Assembly (NCBI GenBank): GCA_963822145.1
Contig: CAWGGG010000002.1
Coordinates: 930,001-994,000, forward strand
DNA: 64,000 bases
Source of the DNA: UBA5072 sp963822145
Lineage (GTDB): Bacteria > Bacteroidota > Bacteroidia > Bacteroidales > UBA10428
Reading direction: 5' to 3'
Under the pieces are notes generated by a model. That model did no database searches and was not told where the DNA came from. It was given only the letters and a program-made list of their open reading frames with translations. Both the position numbers and the translations under genes were made by a program. Below are positions 8,148 through 16,328 of this stretch, one piece after another (position 1 is the first letter of the stretch; each line of letters opens with the position of its first letter).

Positions 8148-9443
8148 ATGAAGATAGCTATTGTGCATTATCATCTGAATCCGGGAGGGGTAACCAGAAT
8201 TATCGAATCGCAGGTTAACAGTCTTGCATTATTTAAGGAAGGAATAGATTTAACCGTTTTGACCGGCAGTATTGTTTCAGATGGATATCTGCCTGGAGCA
8301 ACCATTAAAACTAACACCGTTTTGAATTACTGGGATGCTGCCTGGCGGGATACTGATCTTAAGGATATTGCTTTCCAAATAGCAGCCTTTATAAAACAAA
8401 ATCTTGATAAAAGTGCTGTTTTGCATGTTCATAATCCCCATCTTGGCAAAAATTCTGGTCTCACCCTGGCAATTCACCAAATGGCCATGGAGGGGTATCC
8501 TATGGTGATTCATTGCCATGATTTTCCGGAAGACCGGCGGGAGAACCTCAACCTGTTAATGCATTACATCACCGATGTTGCAGGGTTACGCTTAAATGAA
8601 GTCCTATACCCCGACAAGCCTTCGTGCCATTTTATCACACTGAACAGTTCGGATTACAAGCGCGTTGCTAATTCAGGAATCCCTTCATCCCGGATCCATC
8701 TCCTCCCGAATCCGGTTTACATGGCGAACCGGTTGGAGGAATCTGAGAAACCCATGGCAAGAAAGAACATCTGTGATATCCTGGGTCTCAACAGTTCCAG
8801 ATTGATCTGCACTTATCCTGTACGGGCCATTACACGTAAAAACCTTGGGGAGTTTATCCTGCTTGCCGTACTGTTTTCGGACAAGGCCCAGTTCACCCTC
8901 ACCCAGCCTCCCAAAAATCCTGCTGAACTGCCGCGATACAACCAATGGAAAAAATTCTGCCTGGATCATGGAATCCATATTGTTTTTGAATCAGGAAATG
9001 CGGTGAATCATGAAGAATTGATCAGTATTTCCGATTTTTGTATAACCACAAGCATGCGCGAAGGATTTGGCATGGCATTTCTGGAACCATGGCTGGCAGG
9101 AACGCCGGTCATTGGTCGGGACCTGCCCTCTGTTACACAGGATCTGAAAGCATACGGGGTTGAATTTCCCAGGCTTTACAGCAGTATCTTTGTGGAGACA
9201 AGCAGCGGAAAGCAGGACTTTAAGGATCTCGATCCCGGGGAGCAAGAGCGGGTCATTAACAATACTGTTATGCATGATCCCTGCAAGCTGCAGCATTATA
9301 GGAACAATCCTTTTCTGGCTGGGTTTCTCGATGATATCGGTGCTGATATTGTCCAGAAGAACCAAAAAACAATTAAAGAAGCGTTTTCTCTTGAACGATA
9401 TGGAAAAGAATTACTTGCAATATATAGAGCGGTTTCTCAGTGA
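8148..9443 (+). CDS. GT4-like glycosyltransferase, first gene of the GH13_18 module
   Basis: This 431-residue GT-B fold enzyme starts KIAIVHYHLNPGGVTRIIESQ, the acceptor-domain glycine loop of family 4 glycosyltransferases. The donor domain has the E-x7-E motif in REGFGMAFLEPW and a following AGTPVIGRD strand. It probably transfers a hexose from a nucleotide sugar to a small acceptor or glycan; the acceptor cannot be read from sequence. No signal peptide or membrane segment is seen, so it is cytoplasmic. The HAD gene starts inside its last 44 bases, and two more coupled genes follow, so all four are likely one pathway. Alternative roles include sugar-phosphate ester synthase (sucrose-phosphate-synthase-like) or glucosyl-(phospho)glycerate synthase. 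Confidence 0.75.
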   Translation: MKIAIVHYHLNPGGVTRIIESQVNSLALFKEGIDLTVLTGSIVSDGYLPGATIKTNTVLNYWDAAWRDTDLKDIAFQIAAFIKQNLDKSAVLHVHNPHLGKNSGLTLAIHQMAMEGYPMVIHCHDFPEDRRENLNLLMHYITDVAGLRLNEVLYPDKPSCHFITLNSSDYKRVANSGIPSSRIHLLPNPVYMANRLEESEKPMARKNICDILGLNSSRLICTYPVRAITRKNLGEFILLAVLFSDKAQFTLTQPPKNPAELPRYNQWKKFCLDHGIHIVFESGNAVNHEELISISDFCITTSMREGFGMAFLEPWLAGTPVIGRDLPSVTQDLKAYGVEFPRLYSSIFVETSSGKQDFKDLDPGEQERVINNTVMHDPCKLQHYRNNPFLAGFLDDIGADIVQKNQKTIKEAFSLERYGKELLAIYRAVSQ

Positions 9444-10320
9444 ATCCGCTGAGATGAAGCCCGTGCCCACCCTGCTTAAACCCTTCATCAGGGTGGATCC
9501 GGCCATAAAAGCCTTTGTGTTTGATGTTTATGGCACCATCCTGATTTCTGCCTCCGGAGATATTGATGAGTCGGTAATTTCCACTGAAAACTTGCAGGCA
9601 GCCATGGATGCTTCAGGAATAGAGCTCGATGGTTCCGTGCCAGACCCCGGTCTTGCGCATGCAGAAATGCTGGGAGACTTTAAAAAGCTGATCAAGCAGT
9701 ATCACCAGTCAGCGTATTCAGAAGACAAGCCTTATCCCGAGATTAACATCCTGGAGATCTGGGAGGAGATCCTCATGGACCATTACCGCAGGAACCGGAT
9801 ATTGCTCAACGGACCGCTCTGCATCAAGTGTTTTACATTTGTTTTCGAAGTTCTCAGTAACCGTATCTACCCCATGCCCGGCATGAAAGCGGTTATTGGC
9901 CGGCTCGCCTCGCTGAAATACCCGCTGGGAATCATTTCCAATGCTCAGTTTTATACGCCTGTCATATTGAATTACTTCCTTCACGGGGCGATTACTGAAT
10001 CTGAACAGGTGCCGCCCTTTGACAGCGATCTTACGGTGTTTTCCTATCAGCACGGGCGCTCGAAGCCGGATGCCTATCTTTTCGAACTGCTCAAAAACCA
10101 GAGCAGGAGAAAATTCGGATTATTTGCGGATGAAATTCTGTTTATAGGCAATGATATGTTCAGAGATGTATATCCCGCCAAATTAGCGGGATTTAAGACC
10201 GCTCTTTTTGCCGGCGATACCAAATCGCTGAGACTCCGGCAGGATAAGCCTGAACTGAAAAAGGTGACTCCTGATTATATCATCACTGATTTGATGCAAA
10301 TCTTAAAGATACTGGCCTGA
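9400..10320 (+). CDS. HAD-superfamily hydrolase, probable sugar-phosphate phosphatase
   Basis: From the ATG at 9400 the product is 306 residues; a second ATG at 9454 is possible. HAD motifs appear in order: FDVYGTIL (motif I, nucleophile Asp), IISNAQ (motif II), SKPDAYLF (Lys, motif III) and FIGNDMFRDV (motif IV). Motif I has Tyr where most HAD phosphatases have the second Asp, a form best known from haloacid dehalogenases but also found in some phosphatases. A helical cap lies between motifs I and II, so this is not the Cof/SPP-type cap. Flanked by two glycosyltransferases and a GH13_18 enzyme, it may dephosphorylate a glycosyl-phosphate ester (inference). Its stop overlaps the next ATG (TGATG). 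Confidence 0.75.
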   Translation: MEKNYLQYIERFLSESAEMKPVPTLLKPFIRVDPAIKAFVFDVYGTILISASGDIDESVISTENLQAAMDASGIELDGSVPDPGLAHAEMLGDFKKLIKQYHQSAYSEDKPYPEINILEIWEEILMDHYRRNRILLNGPLCIKCFTFVFEVLSNRIYPMPGMKAVIGRLASLKYPLGIISNAQFYTPVILNYFLHGAITESEQVPPFDSDLTVFSYQHGRSKPDAYLFELLKNQSRRKFGLFADEILFIGNDMFRDVYPAKLAGFKTALFAGDTKSLRLRQDKPELKKVTPDYIITDLMQILKILA

Positions 10321-11771
10321 TGGACATATCTCATCTCAATTATGGCATAATCCATTCTCTGATTGGGAAAAACGACGGAGTATCCATTGTTATTGACCAA
10401 TCGGTTAATGCTATGGTGAAGGACCTGGGCATCCCGCTGGGCAATATTTTCTTCCTGGCTGCACATTCTTCCCCGCGGTTCAATGCGCAAACCCATGAGG
10501 TCTTCTGGCACAAGAATGAGATCCATAAAACCATTATCAGCCAGTTCAACCAGCAAGATGACGGGAACCTGGATAAATTGATACACGAAAACGCCCTGGT
10601 TGCGAGGGATATCATTTCTGCATTTGTCCGTCGCAATAATATCGATATTCTGATTGCCCATAACATATCGCATCCCTATAATTTCATCACGGCAATCGGA
10701 CTGGGTTACTTTTTTGAGTCACTGCGGCAACAGAATATCATCTGGCCAAAGATCCTGGTATGGTGGCACGATTCCTATTTCGAAAGGGAACAGTTTCTGA
10801 ATCCAGGCCCGGCCATCCAGAAATACCTTAAATACCTGCCGGGGACCTATGTAGATGGTATTGTCTTCATCAACTCAACGCAACCCGAACTGGCGAAAAA
10901 GGTCTTTCAGCGCTATGGCAATAACCACCTGGAGGAATATTTTTCCGATCGCACGGTGGTAATTCCCAATACCCACGACATCACCTGGGACTGGGAACAG
11001 CAACCCTGGGAAAGCCAGGAGCGCATATATCCTCCACAGGATATCTATAACAGGTCCTTTTTCAAAAATATCGGGCTCACAGCCAGGGTCGAATCCGCAG
11101 GTTTTTCACTTACCGATACCCTGATCCTGCTGCAGCATACCCGCATAGTCCCACGCAAAAAAATAGAATTCGCCATTGATCTGGCATTTGAACTCGAGAA
11201 AAAGTTTCACGCTTCAGGCATCAGGAAGTGCATTGCCCTGCTCATCAGCGGTCATTCAGGCGATGAGCAGGTCAGGTACAAGGAATTCCTGACCACCTAC
11301 TTCCAGACCAGGAAAAATGAGACGCCAGGATCAGCTGTTTTTTTGATTTTTGGCGAAAACCACATCCTGTCACACCGGGATATTATCGTGGACAAGAAGT
11401 ACTACAATTTCTTCGAGATTCCTGCCGTGATTGCTTCAGCCGGGGGCATCGGGACCTATTTCAGCCAGGTGGAAGGGTTCGGGAATAATCTCCTGGAAAT
11501 GCTGGCTGCGGGATTACCTGTAGTGATCAATAAATACAGCGTCTATAAAACCGATCTTGAGCCACTTGGATTTGATCTGCCTTATATTGAGGACAATATC
11601 CTTGACCGCAAACTTATTGAAACCACCTTTAAACTGGCCACCGACATGGCTTTCCGCAACAAGCTCATCCGGCATAACCTGGAGGTTTTATCTGAAAAAC
11701 TGGGTCACCGGATTATTGCCGAAAAGCTGGCCCCGCTCATCAATAATATTTTCACAAAAGGTATCCGCTAA
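10320..11771 (+). CDS. GT4-like glycosyltransferase, second in the GH13_18 module
   Basis: This 483-residue protein has a GT-B layout. The N-terminal half contains WWHDSYFEREQF and VVIPNTHD, the inter-domain P-N motif. The donor half contains ILLQHTRIVPRKKIEFAIDLA (sugar-nucleotide loop, R and K) and the E-x7-E motif in EGFGNNLLEMLAAGLPVV. No export signal is present. It overlaps the HAD gene by one base and is followed 10 bases later by the GH13_18 gene. It is a different subfamily from the first GT of this module: longer, and rich in aromatic residues around 150-260. The substrate is unknown. Confidence 0.75.
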   Translation: MDISHLNYGIIHSLIGKNDGVSIVIDQSVNAMVKDLGIPLGNIFFLAAHSSPRFNAQTHEVFWHKNEIHKTIISQFNQQDDGNLDKLIHENALVARDIISAFVRRNNIDILIAHNISHPYNFITAIGLGYFFESLRQQNIIWPKILVWWHDSYFEREQFLNPGPAIQKYLKYLPGTYVDGIVFINSTQPELAKKVFQRYGNNHLEEYFSDRTVVIPNTHDITWDWEQQPWESQERIYPPQDIYNRSFFKNIGLTARVESAGFSLTDTLILLQHTRIVPRKKIEFAIDLAFELEKKFHASGIRKCIALLISGHSGDEQVRYKEFLTTYFQTRKNETPGSAVFLIFGENHILSHRDIIVDKKYYNFFEIPAVIASAGGIGTYFSQVEGFGNNLLEMLAAGLPVVINKYSVYKTDLEPLGFDLPYIEDNILDRKLIETTFKLATDMAFRNKLIRHNLEVLSEKLGHRIIAEKLAPLINNIFTKGIR

Positions 11772-11781
11772 AATCCATTCG

Positions 11782-13509
11782 ATGGATCGTCCAGACCTGA
11801 CAGAAATCAGAAAACCGGATATGGCGGCTTTTATTGGCTGCCTGGCGCGCCGGCTGCAAAAGATATATAAAACTACCTTTTCGGAAAGCCTGGTGAACCG
11901 CATTGCGGGCATGGTCATCAAGCCATTGGAGGCCAAGTTGTTATGGAACGAAGGTGATGTTGTATTGATCACCTATGGCAACACTATCTGTTCGCCAGAG
12001 GAAAAACCACTGCGAACCCTGCATCGCTTCCTGCAGGAAAGACTTGCAGGGATTGTCACCTGCGTGCATATATTGCCGTTTTTTCCGTATACCTCCGATG
12101 ACGGCTTTTCGGTATCCGATTATATGGCAGTCAATCCTGAACTGGGCAATTGGGAGGATATTTCGGCAATCTCCAGTGATTTCGGACTCATGACCGACCT
12201 GGTCATCAATCACGTTTCCACGGAGCATCCCTGGTTCAGGAATTACCTCGTTGACCGTAATCCCGGGAAGAACTATTTTATTGAAGCAGAGCCAGGTATC
12301 GATTACAGTTGCGTGACACGGCCCCGCAGCACACCGTTGTTTACCCGTTTTGAAACCAAAACGGGGATAAAGGAAGTTTGGACGACCTTCAGCGATGATC
12401 AGGTTGACCTGGATTTCTCCAATCCGGATGTGCTGGTTGAAATGATCCGGATCCTATTGTTCTATATGGGCAAGGGAGCCCGGATCATCAGACTTGATGC
12501 CATAGCCTACCTCTGGAAGACCAAAGGTACCGCGTGTCTGCACCTGCCCGAAACCCATGAGATCGTTAAGCTCCTGCGCGATTTGGTATCCTTTGTAAGT
12601 CCGGGAACTGTTATTCTTACCGAAACCAATGTTCCAAATCTGGAAAACTGGAGCTATTTCGGGAACAACGATGAAGCCCATATGGTCTACCAGTTCAGCC
12701 TGCCCCCCTTGCTCCTGCATGCAATGTTTACAGGCAGCAGTGAGTACATCAGCAGGTGGGCTGCAGAAATTCCGGCCACCCCGGCTGACCAGACTTACCT
12801 GAATTATACGGCATCACATGACGGTATCGGGGTCAGGCCTCTGGAAGGTCTATTGCCTGAAGCGGAAATCAGGAATTTGCTGGAAGGAATGATCCATTTC
12901 GGCGGGAAGATCAGCTTTAAAAGGAATAAGGACGGTACCCTGAGTCCTTACGAAATCAATATTACCTATTTTGATGCCATGAAGGGCGACAGGACTGGTC
13001 CGGATGAATTTCAGGAAGCAAGGTTTCTCTGTTCACAAGCAATTATGATGTCAATGCAAGGCATTCCGGCTTTCTATTTCAACAGTCTGGCAGGAACCTC
13101 CAATGATTATGAAGGCCTGGCTGAAACGGGCATTTTCCGGAGGATTAACCGTAAGCGCTGGCAGGAGGATGAACTGTTGGAGAGGTTGTCCGCTGACACG
13201 ACCAACGGCCGGGTATTTAAGGAATTATCCAGGCTGATCGGCAACAGGAGGCAATGTTCAGCATTTCATCCTGCCTGTCAGCAACGGATACTCTTTGTGG
13301 ACAACAGGTTATTTGCCTTTGAACGGGTTCTCCCTGATGGCAGCGGAAGGATCCTGTGTCTCTCCAATATCAGCAAACACCCTGTTGAAATAGAAGGGAG
13401 TATTGCCGAAATGAAAAAAGGATACGACCTGATCTCCAACGAATCATTACCGGGAACAACAGGCCGGATCCTTTTACAGGCCTATCAAACCAGATGGATA
13501 GCTGATTGA
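11782..13509 (+). CDS. GH13 subfamily 18 phosphorylase (glucosylglycerate/sucrose phosphorylase-like)
   Basis: The 575-residue protein has the GH13 regions in order: DLVINHVS (region I), RLDAIAYLWK with nucleophile Asp239, a catalytic Glu281 in ILTETN, and SHDGIGVRPLEG with Asp347. The D-A-x-x-Y-x-W-K and SHDGIGVRPLEG forms are typical of GH13_18, which phosphorolyses alpha-glucosides (sucrose, sucrose-6-phosphate, glucosylglycerol, glucosylglycerate) to glucose-1-phosphate. The runs NNDEAHMVYQFSLPPLLLHA and FNSLAGTSNDYEGL resemble the YcjM/glucosylglycerate-phosphorylase side more than Bifidobacterium sucrose phosphorylase, by memory of those families. The ATG at 11782 follows the GT stop by 10 bases; the open frame reaches upstream to 11557, but that part is shadow. 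No signal peptide: cytoplasmic. Confidence 0.82.
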   Translation: MDRPDLTEIRKPDMAAFIGCLARRLQKIYKTTFSESLVNRIAGMVIKPLEAKLLWNEGDVVLITYGNTICSPEEKPLRTLHRFLQERLAGIVTCVHILPFFPYTSDDGFSVSDYMAVNPELGNWEDISAISSDFGLMTDLVINHVSTEHPWFRNYLVDRNPGKNYFIEAEPGIDYSCVTRPRSTPLFTRFETKTGIKEVWTTFSDDQVDLDFSNPDVLVEMIRILLFYMGKGARIIRLDAIAYLWKTKGTACLHLPETHEIVKLLRDLVSFVSPGTVILTETNVPNLENWSYFGNNDEAHMVYQFSLPPLLLHAMFTGSSEYISRWAAEIPATPADQTYLNYTASHDGIGVRPLEGLLPEAEIRNLLEGMIHFGGKISFKRNKDGTLSPYEINITYFDAMKGDRTGPDEFQEARFLCSQAIMMSMQGIPAFYFNSLAGTSNDYEGLAETGIFRRINRKRWQEDELLERLSADTTNGRVFKELSRLIGNRRQCSAFHPACQQRILFVDNRLFAFERVLPDGSGRILCLSNISKHPVEIEGSIAEMKKGYDLISNESLPGTTGRILLQAYQTRWIAD

Positions 13510-13513
13510 GCCG

Positions 13514-13621
13514 TTATTTTTTGTTATCGCGCTTTTCTTTTTTGGCAGCCCGTTTTTCTTTCAGACTCAATTTTGCGGTTTTCTTTTCCTTTTCTTTGGA
13601 TGGGGACTTCTCTTTGACCAT
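13514..13621 (-). CDS. Tiny Lys-rich protein (35 residues)
   Basis: A short frame from ATG 13621 to TAA at 13514 encodes 35 residues, mostly Lys, Glu, Ala and Ser (MVKEKSPSKEKEKKTAK at the start, RAAKKEKRDNKK at the end). It has no hydrophobic segment and would be a soluble, highly charged, probably unfolded or nucleic-acid-binding peptide. Support for a real gene: a full TAnnTTTG element (TACATTTG) with a TTTA 19 bases upstream lies 22 bases before the ATG, and it fits exactly between the GH13_18 stop (convergent, 4 bases) and the next minus gene. No function can be assigned. Confidence 0.5.
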   Translation of the reverse strand: MVKEKSPSKEKEKKTAKLSLKEKRAAKKEKRDNKK

Positions 13622-13642
13622 GACTGTAGGTTTTAGTTTTTA

Positions 13643-13673
13643 CAAATGTAAAAAATGAATCAGAAAAAATAAA
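13643..13673 (-). promoter_or_regulatory. Putative Bacteroidota promoter for the 35-residue gene
   Basis: The minus strand carries TACATTTG (13650-13643), a full match to TAnnTTTG. A TTTA (13673-13670) lies exactly 19 bases upstream, one mismatch from the -33 TTTG. The predicted transcription start is near 13636, 15 bases before the ATG. Confidence 0.5.
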
Positions 13674-13687
13674 AAAGTTTTTTAAAC

Positions 13688-16318
13688 CTACGGGACAAGT
13701 TTGAGAATCTGTTCTCCAATGCCGATATTATACCCTGCCGAGAACAGGAACACATTACCTTGTTTGTCACAAAGCAAAACCAGCGGAAGTTTTTCTTTAA
13801 TTCCCGGGCCATACAGAGCATCTGCAGCATTGAGGATGTTGTTGTTATAATCAAAGGCAATAATGTTGTCCTTTGGCAGGGAATAAGCTTTGATAAGGTC
13901 ATCCTGCATACTTTTCCCGGCTGTCGTTGCCAGCACAAAACGAATGTCCAGCCTGTTAAAATGGTCGGTATAAGCACCCAGATCGTTTAGTACATGTCTG
14001 GAAGGCTCTGTACCCGGGTCTAGTATTACAATTACCAATCCCTTTTCACGGGTAAGGCTGGAAATACTTTTGGTTTGATCCTGTTCACCAGTTTTGATCC
14101 TGAGTGCCTGGAGATTCAGTTTGCCGGAAGGCTCTTGTGGTCGGGAGGTTGTGCGGAGTTTCACAGAGATAGTTGTTCTTTTACCATTTTCCACGGTAAA
14201 ATAGGTCATGGTGCCAAGCACAGCTCCGTCCTCCAGCCGGTTTCCGGTTACCAGTAAGTAACGGCCCGTATCCAGGGGCATTTCGTTTTGGAAATCCGTC
14301 ACTTTCCGGCCTTCCTCAAACTCCAGTGTGGAATAGTGTCCCTTTTGTATTGCCCCCAGAGTGAAATGCACATAATATTGCGGGATGATCGGATTCCCGG
14401 ATTGTTTCAATGTCAGGAAACCTTGCGGCGGGGAAGGATCGGCTGTATTCTCAAAGTCAATTCGGGTCCATTCTTTGTTATTAAAGTATTCTGGACGCAG
14501 GGTTACTGTATTCAGGCGTGCTGGGATGCCAAAGGTTCGGCAGACTGCCACAAAAAAGATATCCCGGGAAATCACATCCGAAGTACGCAGATTATACACC
14601 CCGATAGGTGTGAGCGGTGCGCGGGAGTGCTTGTTGGCCTGGTCATCCACTTGTATATGCTCACGGATCCACCGGACAAGGATCCCGATATCCTGCCGAG
14701 CGGGCCCTTCGAGTTCACCCATATTTTTCGCCAGGAAGCTTCTCCAGGGAGAGAGATTTTCCAGATATATCCGGGGTGAAAGTAAGTACCGGGTGAAAAT
14801 TTCTCTTTCCATATCCCCTGTATCTTTTGTAATCCTCAGATGGTCGGTAAGTATGTTTTCTTTCGTATCGCTAAAGTCTTTGACCGAAAGTTGATCCATG
14901 AGAGCAAGCATGTTTTTGCGGTATTCCCGGTGGTTCTTTTCGAGATAGGAAGCAATCTCCGGCCAGTTTCCATAACTTTCTGCAATAAATTCCCTGATCG
15001 TATCCCGATCGAGATTTAGTTTCACGGCCAGTTCATCTGACCAAAGGCTGTCTTTGAATGTGCCCGAATAGGCATTCCTAATGGAATCCTCTGAGACCAG
15101 CCGGCGGTCGTTTTCAATTCTTTTCTGCCTACTCAGGGTATCCGTGGTTCTTATCGCATGTGGAGGAACCATGTCGTATACCTCCAGATGTGGAGGTGAA
15201 CTGGCTTTGTCCAGTATCATAACCAGGGTATCCGTAGCCGCAACTGATAGTTTCCGGTAGCTGAAGATACCCCCCCTGGCTGCCCATACCAGGAGATCAC
15301 CCAGTCCGACGGTCAACTGGGTCATACCCTGCTCATCGGTATTTTTTGTGGCAATTGGAAAGTATTCTGCATAATTGTAAAGCCTGAATTCAACCTCAGC
15401 GCTTTCGGCAGGTGTTCCGTCAGCCTGTTTAACCATTACGGTAACGGTTTTCACCGGGGCATAATATCGGGTGAGGTTCAGTTCCGAAAACCGATCGGAT
15501 GCAGTGATCACTTCCTCATTGCCAAAGTAGTGCCCGTAGGCCCGGGTATGCACCAGCATGGCGCGCTTCGAGGGTTCGCTGAACCATCCCCTGTTCAGCA
15601 CCGGCTCAGGTTCGCAGGCGCCCATATAGTACCATTTCCCGTTTATCCAAACTTCCACCCAGGCGTGGTTATCATCGGTATGGGCCCACCGGGGAGTGTA
15701 CACCTGACGCGCAGGAATTCCGGCTGTTCGCATGGCTGATACGGTGAAGGTGGATTCTTCGCCGCAACGGCCGAAGGTTTTTTTCACCGTGCTGAGGGGG
15801 GCACTGGTCCTGGAATCCGTTGGCCGGTAACTTACCTTCTCGTGGCACCAGTGGTTGATCTCCAGTGCTGCCTTCTCCATAGTGAGCCCCTTTATACGGT
15901 CCTTTATTTCATCATACATCACCATTCGGAAGGAATCGAGGTTTTCGTTGTTCACCCGCAAAGGCAACACGAAATGCAGAAAAACGTCTTCAGGTATCTC
16001 CTGGCCCCATGGCATTTCTTTTTTTGCTTTCAGCGATTTCCGGACGTTCCCCAGGAAAAAATCGGGGGTGTAATCAGCCAGGTCGCTCAGTGGCATATAG
16101 GCATAAAGGAATTCAAGCCCCTGTCTTTCATCCCGGGTAAGATGGCTCTCAAAAATATCCCACAAAGGAACCTGGCTGTTGCGGGTAAGCTGTTTTTGAA
16201 CATCAAGCATCCGCTGTATATCGGCAAGCCGGGCGGGGGACTGAATCAAATCGCCCTGCCTGCTGCAACCTGCAGAAGTACAGACGCATATCAGCAAAAT
16301 AAGCAATGGTTTATTCAT
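13688..16318 (-). CDS. Transglutaminase-like lipoprotein with thioredoxin-fold C-terminus
   Basis: From ATG 16318 the protein has 876 residues and starts with a lipoprotein signal ending S-A-G-C. A transglutaminase-like core has Cys185 in FGRCGEES and His218 in DDNHAWVEVW; the third catalytic position falls in a GACEPEP run rather than the usual D-P. A second transglutaminase-related segment (SRDIFFVAVCRTFGIPARL) lacks the G-x-C-W pattern. The last 120 residues look like a thioredoxin fold (VIVILDPGTEPS) without CxxC. It may act on cell-surface peptides or peptidoglycan in the periplasm; the real substrate is unknown. The start at 16318 leaves a 10-base gap to the serine hydrolase stop upstream, suggesting co-transcription. 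Confidence 0.78.
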   Translation of the reverse strand: MNKPLLILLICVCTSAGCSRQGDLIQSPARLADIQRMLDVQKQLTRNSQVPLWDIFESHLTRDERQGLEFLYAYMPLSDLADYTPDFFLGNVRKSLKAKKEMPWGQEIPEDVFLHFVLPLRVNNENLDSFRMVMYDEIKDRIKGLTMEKAALEINHWCHEKVSYRPTDSRTSAPLSTVKKTFGRCGEESTFTVSAMRTAGIPARQVYTPRWAHTDDNHAWVEVWINGKWYYMGACEPEPVLNRGWFSEPSKRAMLVHTRAYGHYFGNEEVITASDRFSELNLTRYYAPVKTVTVMVKQADGTPAESAEVEFRLYNYAEYFPIATKNTDEQGMTQLTVGLGDLLVWAARGGIFSYRKLSVAATDTLVMILDKASSPPHLEVYDMVPPHAIRTTDTLSRQKRIENDRRLVSEDSIRNAYSGTFKDSLWSDELAVKLNLDRDTIREFIAESYGNWPEIASYLEKNHREYRKNMLALMDQLSVKDFSDTKENILTDHLRITKDTGDMEREIFTRYLLSPRIYLENLSPWRSFLAKNMGELEGPARQDIGILVRWIREHIQVDDQANKHSRAPLTPIGVYNLRTSDVISRDIFFVAVCRTFGIPARLNTVTLRPEYFNNKEWTRIDFENTADPSPPQGFLTLKQSGNPIIPQYYVHFTLGAIQKGHYSTLEFEEGRKVTDFQNEMPLDTGRYLLVTGNRLEDGAVLGTMTYFTVENGKRTTISVKLRTTSRPQEPSGKLNLQALRIKTGEQDQTKSISSLTREKGLVIVILDPGTEPSRHVLNDLGAYTDHFNRLDIRFVLATTAGKSMQDDLIKAYSLPKDNIIAFDYNNNILNAADALYGPGIKEKLPLVLLCDKQGNVFLFSAGYNIGIGEQILKLVP

Positions 16319-16328
16319 GCAGCAATAG

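Noticed and set aside
9160..9399. Longer N-terminus for the HAD protein
   Set aside because: This part overlaps the end of the GT4 gene in another frame and has no HAD-like content; the ATG at 9400 gives a normal length.
11557..11781. Longer N-terminus for the GH13_18 protein
   Set aside because: It overlaps the GT4 gene in another frame; the ATG at 11782 lies 10 bases after that gene's stop.
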